Source of the DNA: Notamacropus eugenii
Taxonomy: Eukaryota; Chordata; Mammalia; Diprotodontia; Macropodidae
Assembly (NCBI RefSeq): GCF_028372415.1
Contig: NC_092879.1
Location: 93,024,741 to 93,088,740, forward strand
Direction of reading: 5' to 3'
DNA: 64,000 nt
Part shown: positions 1 through 11,066 of the stretch, piece by piece
Layout: the number at the start of each line of letters is the position of its first letter
Numbering within the stretch: position 1 is the first letter of the stretch
Translations under genes and position numbers: made by a program
The notes under the pieces: generated by a model
What the model was told of the DNA's origin: nothing
Seen by the model: only the letters and a program-made list of their open reading frames with translations
The model's database searches: none

Positions 1-1740
1 TGAAGATGGGCTAGAAATCCTAACTGACTTCACTGGTTTGGATTAGTTAACACATTGTCTCTTCCTGATATCTGACCCCTTTTCCTCCTTGGTAACTTGA
101 GGCCACATCTCTAAATGCAGGTAATGAATGGACCAATCCATAAAGTGACTACCAAAGACATTTGCTGTATAACAGAGGCTATGGATCATCCCCCAAATCA
201 GTTTGGCTGGTGGATCAAGAGTGAGCAAAATCAGTAGATAGATGTGCCTGTGAGATCGTGGCAAAACTGATGGGGATCCTAAAGCATTGGCTGAGCTCCA
301 TGACCCCATGTCTCTGGCTTCCTAGATCCCCAGCTTCTGAGTGATTCAGTTTGTGGGGAGGCAGGAGGGATGTTGGGGAGCAGGGGGAGGCCTGGTATGG
401 CAAGGGATACACCCAACTAGAACGATTGACTTCACCTACTCATGGGGTAAGAAAAGGCAGCCTTGGGGCAGACACTCCTCAGATGCTCGGGGATCTTATG
501 CTATGAGGACAAGATCTATGACTGGCTGTGTTTCCTCTTCTCCCCAGGTCACAAGCTGCTGAGCTTTGCACCTTTTGACCAAAAGAGACACGTTAGTACC
601 CACGGCGGTCTTACTGCTGTGTCTCCTGTCTAGCCCCTGCTTAAGTTCTGAACCCAGCTAGCTGAGGACGGAAGAACCCCTGCCTGCCCTACCTCAAACA
701 CACTGGTTCCAGCCTCAGTTTCATCCAATGCCATCTGTCTTGGTTTAGTCCTGGTCCATTTGTCCACGTATTTTGCTTATAAAACACCTACCTCCCCAGT
801 AGCTTGAACCCATGCACTGAGCCTAGTACACCTTATTTTGTCACACTAATCCTCATGTTCTGAGCATCCACTGACATGTTTGCAAAAGGCAGGCTATTTG
901 ATATGAAAATCAAGTTGGGACAGTACTGAGGTGTCATCAGTTGGCCTTTTATTAGACCTGAGTCTGCTTGGAGAGCATTAGGTAACCCCTTCATTATTTC
1001 AGAACTGGTGAGTACCCAGGCTAGGGGAAGGGGAAGCCAAGGAATGGTCACTTTGCCATAATTATATGCAAAGTACATTACTTAGTTTCTAATCTGGCAA
1101 ACAAGTCAATCAAACAAGTGAGATGTAGGGAGTGGATGGTGCTGGATTTCAAATCAGGAAAACCTGGCTTCAGATCCCACCCTTAAACTTGCTAGCTACA
1201 TGCTAAATCACTTCCCATTTTATGCTTCAGTTTCCTCCTCTATAAAATAAAGGGGTTGGACTCAATGACCTGCAAGCTTCCTTCTAGCTATAAATCTATG
1301 ATATCATGAAAAATCAGGATGCCTAGCATCTGCTGGATACTGACCCTCTCTCCCTCAGATGGAAGTATTCCATCACCCCATTCCGCTCTGATCCTCGGTT
1401 CCACTATTCTCTGGGTTGGGGACCACCTGGGGTTCCTCTGGATTCTCGGGGGCCTTTCCATCTTCCCTGATGTTTTCCTTATCAGAGCCTGAATATTTCC
1501 TGGCCTTCCCATCCACTTTTGAAAATGAATCCTTCTCCATGTATCATCTGCTCAATGAGAATGTGAGTAGATTATCTTGATTTCTGTCAGCTCGCAGCTT
1601 ACGGAGGGGGATACAAAAGCACTGAGTAAATGCTTTTGAGTTCCATTTCTTCCCCACCCCCTTGTAACGATTCCAAAATGACTCAAGTTAAAAGCAAAAT
1701 GAATATAGAATGAATCACAAGATTTCCACCACAATCCATA
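1..1740. other. Intergenic flank downstream of TMSB15-type gene
   Basis: I see no coding exon here. The open frames are short, lack homology that I recognise and are not flanked by convincing splice sites. The only recognisable element is a SINE at about 1135-1305. The stretch lies past the probable poly(A) signal of the minus-strand thymosin gene. Confidence 0.5.
1135..1305 (+). repeat. CORE-SINE (MIR/THER1-type)
   Basis: A degenerate tRNA-like head is followed by the CORE segment (cagtttcctcctctataaaa) and a THER1-like tail reading ggggttggactcaatgacct, then agctataaatctatgat. The orientation is plus. It is old and diverged. Confidence 0.75.
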
Positions 1741-1743
1741 ACA

Positions 1744-1749
1744 TTTATT
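1744..1749 (-). terminator. Probable poly(A) signal of TMSB15-type gene
   Basis: The plus strand reads tttatt, which is AATAAA on the minus strand. It lies about 400 nt past the thymosin stop codon, which fits the short 3' UTR usual for beta-thymosin genes. No competing AATAAA was seen between it and the stop. Assignment is by position only. Confidence 0.5.
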
Positions 1750-2150
1750 TCTTATTAGATATTATATTAAGTATAGAAGAAAATTGAATAATTGTAAAGG
1801 CAAGGAAAAAACACTAATTACCCTATAAGCAAAGCACAGAAAATGGAGCGGAGCGGGGAGGGGGCGGAGGGGAGTGAAATGGGGCATAAGGCTGAGAGGT
1901 GATAAATGGTCTGCACATTCACAGGCTTTCTTTGTTAACACTTTTATCGTTGTTAACACCTTTCTGACTTCCCTTTCATGAATCATCTCCCTCTTCAGAT
2001 AAGCACAGGATGGAGGATGCTTGGGTAACACTGGGTAAAGAGATGAAAGCAGCCTAAAAGACTAAAGAACTAAGCAAACAAAGACTATTAAAGGCGAAAC
2101 AATAACTCTGGAAGCACTCGATTCTGTTGCTGGGAAGGGACGCCCCATCC

Positions 2151-2759
<609 letters not shown>

Positions 2760-3625
2760 CTATTCCAAGGGAGGCAATTTCAAGGACTTCTTAAAGAAAG
2801 TAGCTAATTCTCTAAGAAAAAATGGGATGCGGAAGCAGAGGATGTGGTTGTTAGACAAAGTCTTAGTCTCATCCATGTTGGGGGCTGCCACTCACTTCGG
2901 GGCCAGCTGCTTCAGCCACGCCCACGTTGCCAAGGGCCAGTTGCCACGCCCTTACCACGCTTAGTAGGGGGCTAATTGAGAGAGGGCACCTAAAGCTCGT
3001 ACCTATCGACACTCCACCCACTCACCTCCAGGGCCGAGCAGCCACATGGGGGGAGGAGGGGAGAGGGGCAATCTTGGAGGATGGTTGAGGGCGGTTCCTG
3101 AGAGGAATGACAGTAATCGCTGAGCGAGAGGGGAGGGATCAAGGAAGGAATATCTGAGAGGCATCCCTTTTCACTTCCCAAGGGCCAGGTCAAGTCCTAT
3201 CCTGTCCCAGCTCATCCGCAGCACCTTCATTCGAGCAGGTGACGCTGAACCGTGTGACCTGGCCCCGACCCCGGTCCCAGTCGAGGCCTCGGAGCTAGGC
3301 CCCGGCTGCTCTTGATCTCGCTCGGCCCCCACCCCCGATCGTGTCCCGTCTAGACGTCGGTTCCCTGGCTCGCCTTCCGGATTGCGCTGGCCAAGCCTCG
3401 GCCTTCGGCCCTCGCCCGCCCGCGGTGATGATGCTAAGGAGAAGCGAACCTCGAGGAGCGATGCAGCCTGACCAGCAGCCCTCTGCCCCGCTCCGTCCCC
3501 CAGCGGTGGCCGGCTCAAGCTCGCCAAACAGCGGTGGCGTCGGCGTCGGGGCTGGACTGGGCCAGGGAGAGGGGGCGCTGTCCAGCGGAGCAGAACCGCG
3601 CCCATACTGGCCCCGCCAAACTCAC

Positions 3626-3762
3626 CTGTTACGCTGGGTGCCTGGCGTGCTTGTCGTTAGCTGCTGCTGCTGCTGCTGCTGCTTCTGCTGCTTCTGCTGC
3701 GGCTTCTGCTGTTGTTGTTGCTGCCGTCGGAGCCTCGAGTTGCTGGAGGATCAGTAGAGCTG
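3626..3762 (-). other. TMSB15: TMSB15-type non-coding exon 1 (5' UTR) with CAG tract
   Basis: A strong donor CAG|GTGAGT lies at 3626/3625 on the minus strand. It sits about 25-30 nt plus a short leader downstream of a TATA box, which is the layout of beta-thymosin genes with a non-coding first exon. The exon contains (CAG)7 followed upstream by CAG/AAG/CAA triplets. The transcription start (about 3757-3762) is inferred from TATA spacing, not seen. Confidence 0.7.
3661..3720 (-). repeat. CAG/CAA-rich trinucleotide tract in TMSB15 5' UTR
   Basis: The plus strand shows seven uninterrupted ctg units (3661-3681), then ctt/ctg/cgg/ttg variants. On the gene's sense strand these are CAG with CAA, AAG and CCG interruptions. 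No polyglutamine frame starts in the exon. Confidence 0.9.
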
Positions 3763-3785
3763 GAACCCGAGCTGCAGCGGGCGCG

Positions 3786-3792
3786 CCTTATA
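3786..3792 (-). promoter_or_regulatory. TATA box of TMSB15-type gene
   Basis: The sense strand reads CGCTATAAGGCGCGCC inside a CpG-rich stretch (about 3170-3850). It lies roughly 160 nt upstream of the exon 1 donor. The position fits a TATA-driven start near 3760. Confidence 0.65.
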
Positions 3793-4044
3793 GCGTAGTC
3801 CCGGCTGCCCCCCTCTCCCATTAGCTGAGGCTGCGTGCCTCGTCCCCCCTCGGGTGTCTCGGAGGAACGACATGCATCACAGCCCAGGACAGAGACTGCC
3901 TCCTCCCCACCTCCACCCTGGCCCAGCCCCCCCACCCCGTCATTTGTGTCAACATCCAGGGGCCCCAGTTGTGCTAAAGGATCTTTGATACTGGCTGGTT
4001 TAAGACCAGTTCCACACCCTCCCCGTCCAGTCCCCATCTGAAAG

Positions 4045-4235
4045 CCCCCAACATAGGACTCGAGACTCTGAGCTGGAAGGGACCTCAGAGACCACTCCTA
4101 TACAGTCCAGCCTCCTCCTTACATAGAAGAGGCACAACTGAAGTCGCCAGACACCAGATCACTTGCCCACAAAGCTCAAGTATTGTCTGCAGTTCGATTC
4201 AAACCCAAGTCCCAACTCCAAAGCCACGGGAGCGC
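4045..4235 (-). repeat. CORE-SINE, THER1-type, antisense
   Basis: The plus strand reads tgagctggaagggacctcag, the reverse complement of a THER1 tail, then a diverged core and gttcgattcaaaccc at the tRNA-like end. Confidence 0.65.
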
Positions 4236-4439
4236 CCTGGTCCCATGGCCCTCACCTCAAAAGCTCCTCTCCTAGTCCCCTAACATCCAGAGCTCCCAGG
4301 CACCCTACAGTCACCCATGCACAACCACAGGGTCCTACCCCAATCCAAATCTGAAGGAAGCCTCCACCCTAATACAACCTGCCAGACTGGAGACCTCCAG
4401 TGAGGAAGACAAGCCAGAGCACTCGGGGGGCACCTCAAA

Positions 4440-4735
4440 CTGTGGGGAGATTTTTTTCTGGACATTCAGCCTAACTCTGCCTCTCTACAAGTTCCCCCCA
4501 TCACTGCTTCTGGTTCTGCCCTTTGGAACCAAACCCAGTCAACCCAAGCCCTTCAGATACTTGAACACAACTCTCATGTACCACCAATCTTCCTTAGGCT
4601 AATCTCCCTGGTTCCTTCAATCATCCCCTTTGCTAGCCTGGTGTCTCTCTGATCTGGACACTGTCTTTCCCAGGGTTGAACTAAACTGCTCAAGATGTGT
4701 CCGCTGAGAACAGAGGACTGTTGACTTCCCATTCC
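4440..4735. repeat. L3/CR1-type LINE fragment
   Basis: It resembles the conserved CR1/L3 segment: acaagttccccccatcactg, ttctgccctttggaaccaaa, cttcagatacttgaacacaa and later ctggacactgt. It is diverged with no open frame. The rest of 4735-5560 shows nothing I recognise. Confidence 0.5.
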
Positions 4736-5559
4736 TAGAAACCATCTCTGTCTGCTTACAAACCTAGATGGGTGTTTATGGCTAGGGCATGTGTTAAAAT
4801 TTAGGGAGCACTACTGAATAGTCACAAGTAAGAGGACATACTAAGTACTCAAGACTTTTTTTTTAAAATAGGACCTGTGATTTCATCCCGGTAGGCAACT
4901 TCTGATGGGAAACACAACTTGTCTGTAACTAACAGCCTAAGACACTCTCGGGAGGACCGAAAAGTTAAAAGATTTACCAGTGGTCACAGGGTTAGCATGT
5001 ATAAGAATCAGGACTTGAACCCCAATCACCAAGCCCAAAATTCTGTCCACTATCTGCAAGAATAATTATAATGAGTGGATTACAAGCTTCCAGGTGGCCC
5101 ACTATATCTGCACCCCCAAATAATCTCTGGACTGTTACTGCTGAACTGTATGGAGGTGATCTCTGTTGGTCAAAATCTTGCTTCAAACCAGGTAGTACAG
5201 TAGGGAGCCTGGGAGCTATGATGCTGGAGGAGGAACTCCCCATTCACATATCACATACAACCTACACACTTGGAATTTCAATGACAACATGTCTCTCTCT
5301 AAGTTCTTAAACCAGTGTCCATGAACTTAAAATAAATTTTTTGATAACTGTATTTCAGTGTAGTTGGTTTCCTTTGTAGTACCATACTTTTTTTGCATAC
5401 ATTTAAAAACCTTATTTAAAAACGTTCACCATATGGCCAAAGGGGTATGAGACAAAAAAGTCTGCTCTATGCCATCTGTTTGCTTGCCAATTTGGCATTC
5501 CCAGGCAATTGAACTCCATAGAAGAAAATCTCCTATATGTATAAATATACTTACAACAG

Positions 5560-6030
5560 CTTTTTTTGGTAGTGGGGGTGCCCATCCACTGGGGAATGGC
5601 TGAACACATTACTATATGTAAATGTAATGGAATACTGTTGGGCCATAAAAAATGATGAAAGGGATAGTTTCAAAGGGACCTGGTAAGAGTTGTATGAACC
5701 AATGCATAGCGAAGTGGACAAGGAGAACAATTTAAACTACAAACAACGTTGTAAAAATGAACAGTTTTGAAAGACAACAACTGATCTACCATGATGAGGA
5801 CACATGATGAAGCACGCTACCCACCTCCTGACAGACTGGTGATGAGCTTAAAATGCAGAATGAGACGCACGTGTTTGGACATGGACACTGTAGGAATCTG
5901 TTTTGCTTGACTAAATATTTGTTCCGAGGGCTTTCTTGGTCTTTTCAGGGGGTTGGGGAGAACATAAAATTGAATGAAAAATGAAAACCTGATCACCACG
6001 ATATGAGAAGACTGTGAAATGGGACCAAGG
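5560..6030 (+). repeat. L1 LINE 3' end of ORF2 and beyond
   Basis: The stretch cccatccactggggaatggc, then gaacacattac...aatggaatactgttgggcc and aaaaaatgatgaaagg is the mammalian L1 ORF2 C-terminal pattern (the MEYY..IKND segment). It is a 5'-truncated, decayed copy in plus orientation. Confidence 0.75.
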
Positions 6031-6214
6031 AGTGGGGTGCTTCTTCTTCCGTGAAGAAGGGAATAGCACCTGCCAAAAAAGCATCTTGACACAATCATTA
6101 AAACTCAAGGGATGGAAGGTGGAACCCTTTCGACAACAGCGCCACCCAGTGCCTACTGTGAAGAAATTAAATTGAAAGCCAGCTTTTTTACTCCTGGGAA
6201 GGCTGCTGCTACAA

Positions 6215-6480
6215 TCAATAAGTATTTAGTATGAGGGCCAACTAGGTACCAGGCACTGTGCTATGCACTGGGGATTTGAAAACAAAACAGTAGATTCCTA
6301 GACCGTCAGGGCTGAAAGGGAGTTTAGTGATTCCTGAAATGATGGACTGAATGAATGAGCAAATGAATGAATGAATGAATGAAAAAACTTCTATTAAGCA
6401 CTTACTATGTTCCAAGCACTGTGCTTTGGAGATAGAGAAAAGCAGGACAGGCCGTGCTCTTGTGTAATTCACATTCTAAT
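6215..6480 (+). repeat. Old interspersed repeat (caggcactgtgct family)
   Basis: Two pieces carry the wide mammalian signature 'aggtaccaggcactgtgct' and 'ccaagcactgtgctttgga'. Between them are a few gaat units. I cannot assign the family with certainty; L2/CR1-related or a MIR 3' end are both possible. Confidence 0.45.
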
Positions 6481-6738
6481 TAAGGGAAACAACATAATGG
6501 AGGGGATTGGAGCAGCAGGGCAGATGGAAAGGCCCAATGCTGCTTATGGCAAAATGGCAAAGCAGATGGTAAGCCATCTTCTTGAGTGCCACTTCCACTG
6601 ATAAAACCACCTCCACTGATGATGCTAAGCTTTTGACTAAGGATTTGATGCTAAGAATTTGGCAACGAACCTTCTTTAATGATGGTGGTGGCAGGGAGTG
6701 CCTCTCTACAAGGTGATATACCCTTAGACGATGATTGG

Positions 6739-6745
6739 GGTGTGT

Positions 6746-6799
<54 letters not shown>
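6739..6799 (+). repeat. (TG)n microsatellite
   Basis: Nearly pure TG dinucleotides of about 60 bp. Confidence 0.97.
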
Positions 6800-6802
<3 letters not shown>

Positions 6803-7044
6803 GGAAGTAAGATTAGTGACCTGGGCAGGGGTGGCTGTTGGGTGCAGGGTCAGGACGCTGTCTCTTCCTGGGTCTGAGGGAAGGTTGTGGTCAAAATGTG
6901 GTCAGACTCTCCTGACACATACTATCTCTTCAGAGATACTAAGAAATTTTATTGCTGGGGAGGCTGACCTCTTCCTCCATCAAGAAATGGGTCATTTTGT
7001 TGCTTCCCATTTTAACTAATCCTTTTTTATACCTCAGGGGTAGT

Positions 7045-7165
7045 GAAGCAGCATAGCTCAGTGACCAGAGCACTGGCCTTAGGATCAACAAGAACCAAGC
7101 TCAAATGCTGTTTCTGAAGCAGTAACTCACTCCCTAGTATTGTAAATTATAAGGTCAGTTCTAAA
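7045..7165 (+). repeat. SINE fragment (tRNA-like head)
   Basis: The sequence agcatagctcagtgaccaga, gcactggccttaggatcaac and caagctcaaatgctg is a decayed tRNA-derived SINE head. Confidence 0.5.
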
Positions 7166-7304
7166 AGCCTGATTTTAAGGGGAGTGGTGAAAATGTGAAA
7201 AGGAACCCAAGAAACAGTCAGATGCTTTAGGTAAATGGGCTTTCAATGAAAAAGCTAAATCAAATGGTGTATCTGTAATGCCAGATGTAGAGGAGTCCTG
7301 AGGA

Positions 7305-7470
7305 ATTATTTTCTGGGTACCCCTCTCCCCTTTAGCAGTCTGGTGAAGTCTGTGGTGGATCCTGTCACAGAAGAATATTGTTAAATGCACAAAATACAAA
7401 GGCAACCAATGACACCAAAGTACAGTTGTCAAAATATTAAAAACCAAACCAAACCATTAAGAACCACCTA
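7305..7470. mobile_element. Small DNA-transposon fossil (hAT-like, non-autonomous)
   Basis: Blocks 'agcagtctggtgaagtctgtg', 'acaaaatacaaaggcaacca', 'tcaaaatattaaaaacc' and 'ttaagaaccac' recur at 35041-35155 and 47325-47532 in this window. This marks a dispersed family. The hAT assignment is inference from similarity to known marsupial and mammalian elements. Confidence 0.45.
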
Positions 7471-7489
7471 TTCTAGTACAACTCATCCA

Positions 7490-7695
7490 TTTTTTAAAGA
7501 GAAGAAAACTGAGGAGGAAGTGACTTACCCAAGGTTATAGAGAAAAGCCGATTAACTTCCTGAAATTGAGCTCAGTTTTCAAGTCGACATAGATTGTTAG
7601 AGCCGGAAGGGGCCTCAGAGAGGACTTTGTCAAATCCCTCCTTTTTCAGAGGGTACCTATCAGAGCAAGAACTACAGCCAAGTCTCCCCCCTCCC
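7490..7695 (-). repeat. CORE-SINE, THER1-type, antisense
   Basis: The core shows as gaaaactgaggaggaagtga and cttacccaaggttatagag. A second antisense THER1 tail, ttagagccggaaggggcctc, follows. This may be two adjacent copies. Confidence 0.55.
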
Positions 7696-7739
7696 ACCCA
7701 GTCCCAGGTTCTTTCAGCCAGGTTGCTGATATTCAGGGC

Positions 7740-7790
7740 CACCCCTCCCCCCCCCCCATCCCCCCCACCCCTCCCCCCACCCCCAGGCTT
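7740..7790. repeat. C-rich low-complexity tract
   Basis: Runs of C interrupted by single A or T. No coding sense. Confidence 0.9.
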
Positions 7791-8224
7791 TCTACAGCAG
7801 CAATCTCATGAGTAGGACTCGAAACTGAGCAGGAAGGGGGCCTTCTTAGTGTCTCCAGGGCCACCCTGATTCTAAGCCTGCCCTTCCCTTTCTGGAGCCA
7901 CTAGTGGAAGGGGCCATTTCTGCAACTGCTTACCCCTGATCCTCCCTCTGGCCAGCAGTCATAATGCCCCTTGTTCCAGGGAAATCAGAATGTGCTGCCA
8001 CATGGAACATAAAGGACCACTCTTGTTGGCATTGAGGAGGTCATGACTGGCAACCATGGGCCCCACCCTGCTATTTCCTCTCCTTTGATGGAATGGGAGC
8101 TAGAGTGAGGGCAAGCTCCTTCTTGCCCTCACTCTCCCCAATCTGTCATCCGTTCTGTCCCACTCCCCACCCCACCCCCACCTCAACCCTTCTTCATTAC
8201 AGGAAGGAGTACAAGTGGTATAAT

Positions 8225-8355
8225 CTGGCCTCTGATTGTTAACTCCTTCAGGGCAGGGATACAGGTCTTCAGTCCAGTTCCATGATGAGGGGGAGGGGGA
8301 GGGGGATGCTGAGCACAGGGCTCAACAAATACTTGTTGAATTAACTGAATTGAAT
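8225..8355 (+). repeat. L2 LINE 3' end
   Basis: Typical terminal pattern: ttaactccttcagggcaggg, then ctgagcacagggctcaacaaatacttgttgaatt, split here by a GGGGGA purine run. Confidence 0.7.
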
Positions 8356-9264
8356 TGAATGTCACTGTCCTCACCAAATCCGATCTAGTCAAAGTTCACT
8401 TGAGTCCCCCACAAAACAATGTCTTTGTGTCGAGTCTGCAGTATGTGCAGTGCTCCACAGATGGATGTACACAGGTATCTTACTTCCAGGGATCTTGTTA
8501 AGACTTGATGACAGAATCCTCCTATCAAACTGCCTGTGAGATGAGAGACTGCAGAAGTTGAATGTGGCGTTCTGGTGCCCGTGGTGGGCTGCTGGGTCCC
8601 TAGTGGTTCTTTTAAATATTTGGCAGACAAGGAAGGGTGCACAAAAGGGCAGAGGGACTGACTGATGGGAGAATGCAAGGCACCAACGACATTTTCTCAA
8701 GTGGTGCCTGTCATCCCTGGATTTTGGATTTGGACCTGGAACTTCAGATGTTGTCTGCTCCAAAACTGTGAAATGATTTGCTCCACGGGGAAAAAAGCAG
8801 CAGAACACTGGGAATTAGGACCCAGGGATTGTGACTCCAGACCAACAGTTTTTGGCAAATAAGATAACTTTGTCTTATTTGCATGTCCTTTTATATGACA
8901 AAATTTACAAAAAGTTTTAAAAATCTTCCCCCCCTCCCCTGACTATTTACTCATTTGCCCTCTAAGTCCCCAAGCCTTACTCTATTTCCTCTGGTGAACA
9001 CTTCTTTTCAGTCTTGGTTGACCCATTGAGGTCCTATCAATTCAGGTAAGCCCAGCCTGGAAAGGCTCTGGGCTGCCTTCAGTACCCAGCCTCTACCTTA
9101 GCATGGGCATGAGGACCCTCAAGTGGCAGTGCTTCCTAGATCTTGATCAGCTTGCAGCCAGTCTGAGAAGTGATCTCGATGACTAATACCTGTTATCTCT
9201 CTACTCCACCCCCACCCCCATCCCTCATGCTTCCCATCCCCTCCCCCCTCCCCCCCCCCAAGCT

Positions 9265-9355
9265 TCTTCAGGTCAAGAGACTATTTTTTTTTTGTTTTCT
9301 TTGCATTCTTAGCGCTTAATTCAATGCGTGGTACCCAAAACATGCTTGTCCAATT
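9265..9355 (+). repeat. L2 LINE 3' end
   Basis: It reads tctttgcattcttagcgctt, aattcaatgcgtggtaccca, aaacatgcttgtccaatt: a diverged L2 terminus. From 8355 to 9265 and from 9355 to 10150 I see no other repeat or coding exon. The second interval may include the 3' UTR of SLC25A53, but I found no clear poly(A) signal. Confidence 0.55.
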
Positions 9356-10156
9356 GAGCTCATCTGTTCATTTCCTAGAGTTACCAGGGTGTTCCTGATA
9401 TTGTCAAGGGTGGTCTTTTGAAACTGTGGGTCTTGCTCCCCTAGCCCCTCAGCTGGACTTGCAACAAGTAGAGAGGAAGCTCACATTCTTTCCTTCTTCC
9501 CATTAGCTTTCTGGAAAATCCTTGAGGTCTCAGGGCACAACCTTTTTTCTGGCAGCTCCTGAAAGCTGGGTGGAAGTCAAGGGCAGGGTCAGAATAAGGA
9601 AACTGAAGCAGTAGGATGGAATGGGGTGAAATGCTTCTATGACTCAAGGGATGCTGGGTAGCTTTGTTGATAGCAGAAAGCTAACATGGATGTTAATTCC
9701 ATTGTTCCCTGGCATCCTCCTCTTGTGGCAATGGGCCCCGATTTTGGAAGGTTCTTCCAAGGTCCTACCAAGCTGTAAAGGCTCCAAGTAGGGGCCTGGT
9801 GATAGAGTTGCAATTTGTTGTTCAAGGACCAGTCTAGCTAAGTTGGGAGAGGCCCATTACCAGGTTGGCAGCAGTGTGATTGATTGTTTTGGCCAGAGTG
9901 AATCTGAAAGACCATCTGCCAAGTCCAGGGGAAAGCACCCATAGTGATGACTGAAGTGACATATTGAAGTTAATACCATATGATAAAATAATCTGATAAT
10001 CTAATTGCTGGGAACTTCTCTCATCTCCTAACCAGATAACTGTTCTTGGTTCTCTAGGACCAGAAGAAACAAATCGACCCAGAGATGAGCTATTGGTCTG
10101 TTGTACACCCAGGCTGTAAGAACACAGTCCTAACACCCTCTGGGATGCCTCTGAGG

Positions 10157-11035
10157 CTACTCAGTGACTCCCTCCACCCAGGGGCCATTGTTTTCCTGCA
10201 AGAAATCATGGATGGCAGTGATCAGTCCCCAGGTCACACAGGAACGTAAAATGACCAAAGTGCCACCTCGGTAGATCAGAAGCAGCTTTCGTCCTCGATT
10301 CTCCCAAACAGCCTGAGCAGAAGCCCACAGGCCTGGTGCTTCCTGCCAACCTACCTGTGACTGCATGTTGGCAATGAGGACACTAAGTGGGTAAAGCAGT
10401 AGACATGTGAGGGTCCCGTTGACACTGCCAGACACTAGAGCTGGGACCCAGCAAGGCAAACCTTGTTCCATCAGGCCATCTCGGATGGGGTCTTTGAAAG
10501 AGAAGTAGAGAGCACTTCCCAGACTGTTTCTCAGGAGGACAGGAGAGAAGGCCCGATAGTAGCCCATGGCCAGTCGTTCCCATAAGCTGTATGAGTTGAA
10601 TTCCCGTAAAATGCTGGAGGTGCTGGGGAAGCGGGCATCCTTCCGTCCATCTTGAAGCACGTTCTGTACTCGTTCAAAGGGGGTGAACACCACAGCTTCC
10701 ATTGTCCCTGACAGGAACCCGGCCACCCAGTGCTGCCATAGCCTGGAGGGTCCAGTAGGAGAGAGAGCTTGGAGCAGGTTGTCATAGGTGCCAAAGAGCA
10801 GGGTCCCCTGCAGGGTCTTGACCAGAAGGGGAGGGTAGATTCCCCGGTAGAAGCGGTGAAGGCCCTCCTGGTGCAGTTGCTTGACAGCCTCTGGTACAGA
10901 CACGGCATGGATCTGCTGACGGAACACAACCTTGTAGATGGGAAAGGTCACAAATGTAGACAGGAAGCTGGAAATGGCGCCAAGGGTATAGCTTCGGGAG
11001 TGCCAAAGGTTGTCTTCTGGCCTCTTTTCCCCCAT
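10157..11035 (-). CDS. SLC25A53: Mitochondrial carrier SLC25A53
   Basis: One uninterrupted frame encodes 292 residues, starting MGEKRPEDNLWHS and ending with TAG. The blocks FPIYKVVFRQQIHAV, YRGIYPPLL, TLQGTLLFGTYD, PFERVQNVLQDGRK, NSLGSALYFSFKDPI, WVPALVSGSVNGTLTCL, RGRKLLLIYRGG and VTWGLITAIHDFLQ match SLC25A53 closely as I recall it. The tripartite carrier fold is visible, with three repeats of about 95 residues and two transmembrane helices each, in the inner mitochondrial membrane. Of the three signature motifs (Px[DE]xx[KR]) only the middle one, PFERVQ, keeps an acidic residue. Repeats one and three read PIYKVV and PLSVLI, as in human. The substrate is unknown to me. The human protein is slightly longer at the N-terminus. 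The whole frame sits in one exon, as in human, with an inferred acceptor 31 bases upstream of the ATG. The gene runs in the same direction as TMSB15. Confidence 0.96.
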   Translation of the reverse strand: MGEKRPEDNLWHSRSYTLGAISSFLSTFVTFPIYKVVFRQQIHAVSVPEAVKQLHQEGLHRFYRGIYPPLLVKTLQGTLLFGTYDNLLQALSPTGPSRLWQHWVAGFLSGTMEAVVFTPFERVQNVLQDGRKDARFPSTSSILREFNSYSLWERLAMGYYRAFSPVLLRNSLGSALYFSFKDPIRDGLMEQGLPCWVPALVSGSVNGTLTCLLLYPLSVLIANMQSQVGWQEAPGLWASAQAVWENRGRKLLLIYRGGTLVILRSCVTWGLITAIHDFLQENNGPWVEGVTE

Positions 11036-11066
11036 GCTGGTAATAACCGGTTTGGGCTGAAAGTAA
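11036..11066 (-). other. SLC25A53: SLC25A53 5' UTR part of coding exon, acceptor at 11067/11066
   Basis: The minus strand shows a long pyrimidine run ending TCCTTTGCCAG|TTAC just upstream of the ATG, a good 3' splice site. A second AG lies a few bases further in (TTTCAG|CCC), so the exact junction is uncertain. Confidence 0.55.

Larger units (their letters stand above)
3170..3850. promoter_or_regulatory. CpG island over TMSB15 promoter and exon 1
   Basis: CpG dinucleotides are dense here, in contrast with the CpG-poor DNA on both sides. The island spans the TATA box, exon 1 and the start of intron 1. Long open frames inside it on both strands follow from the GC content and are not genes. Confidence 0.8.

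Noticed and set aside
3341-3824. Overlapping frames with poly-Cys or poly-Ala runs, and a minus-strand frame with poly-Ser (3657-4037)
   Set aside because: They read the CTG/CAG tract and CpG island of the thymosin 5' UTR. One even crosses the TATA box.
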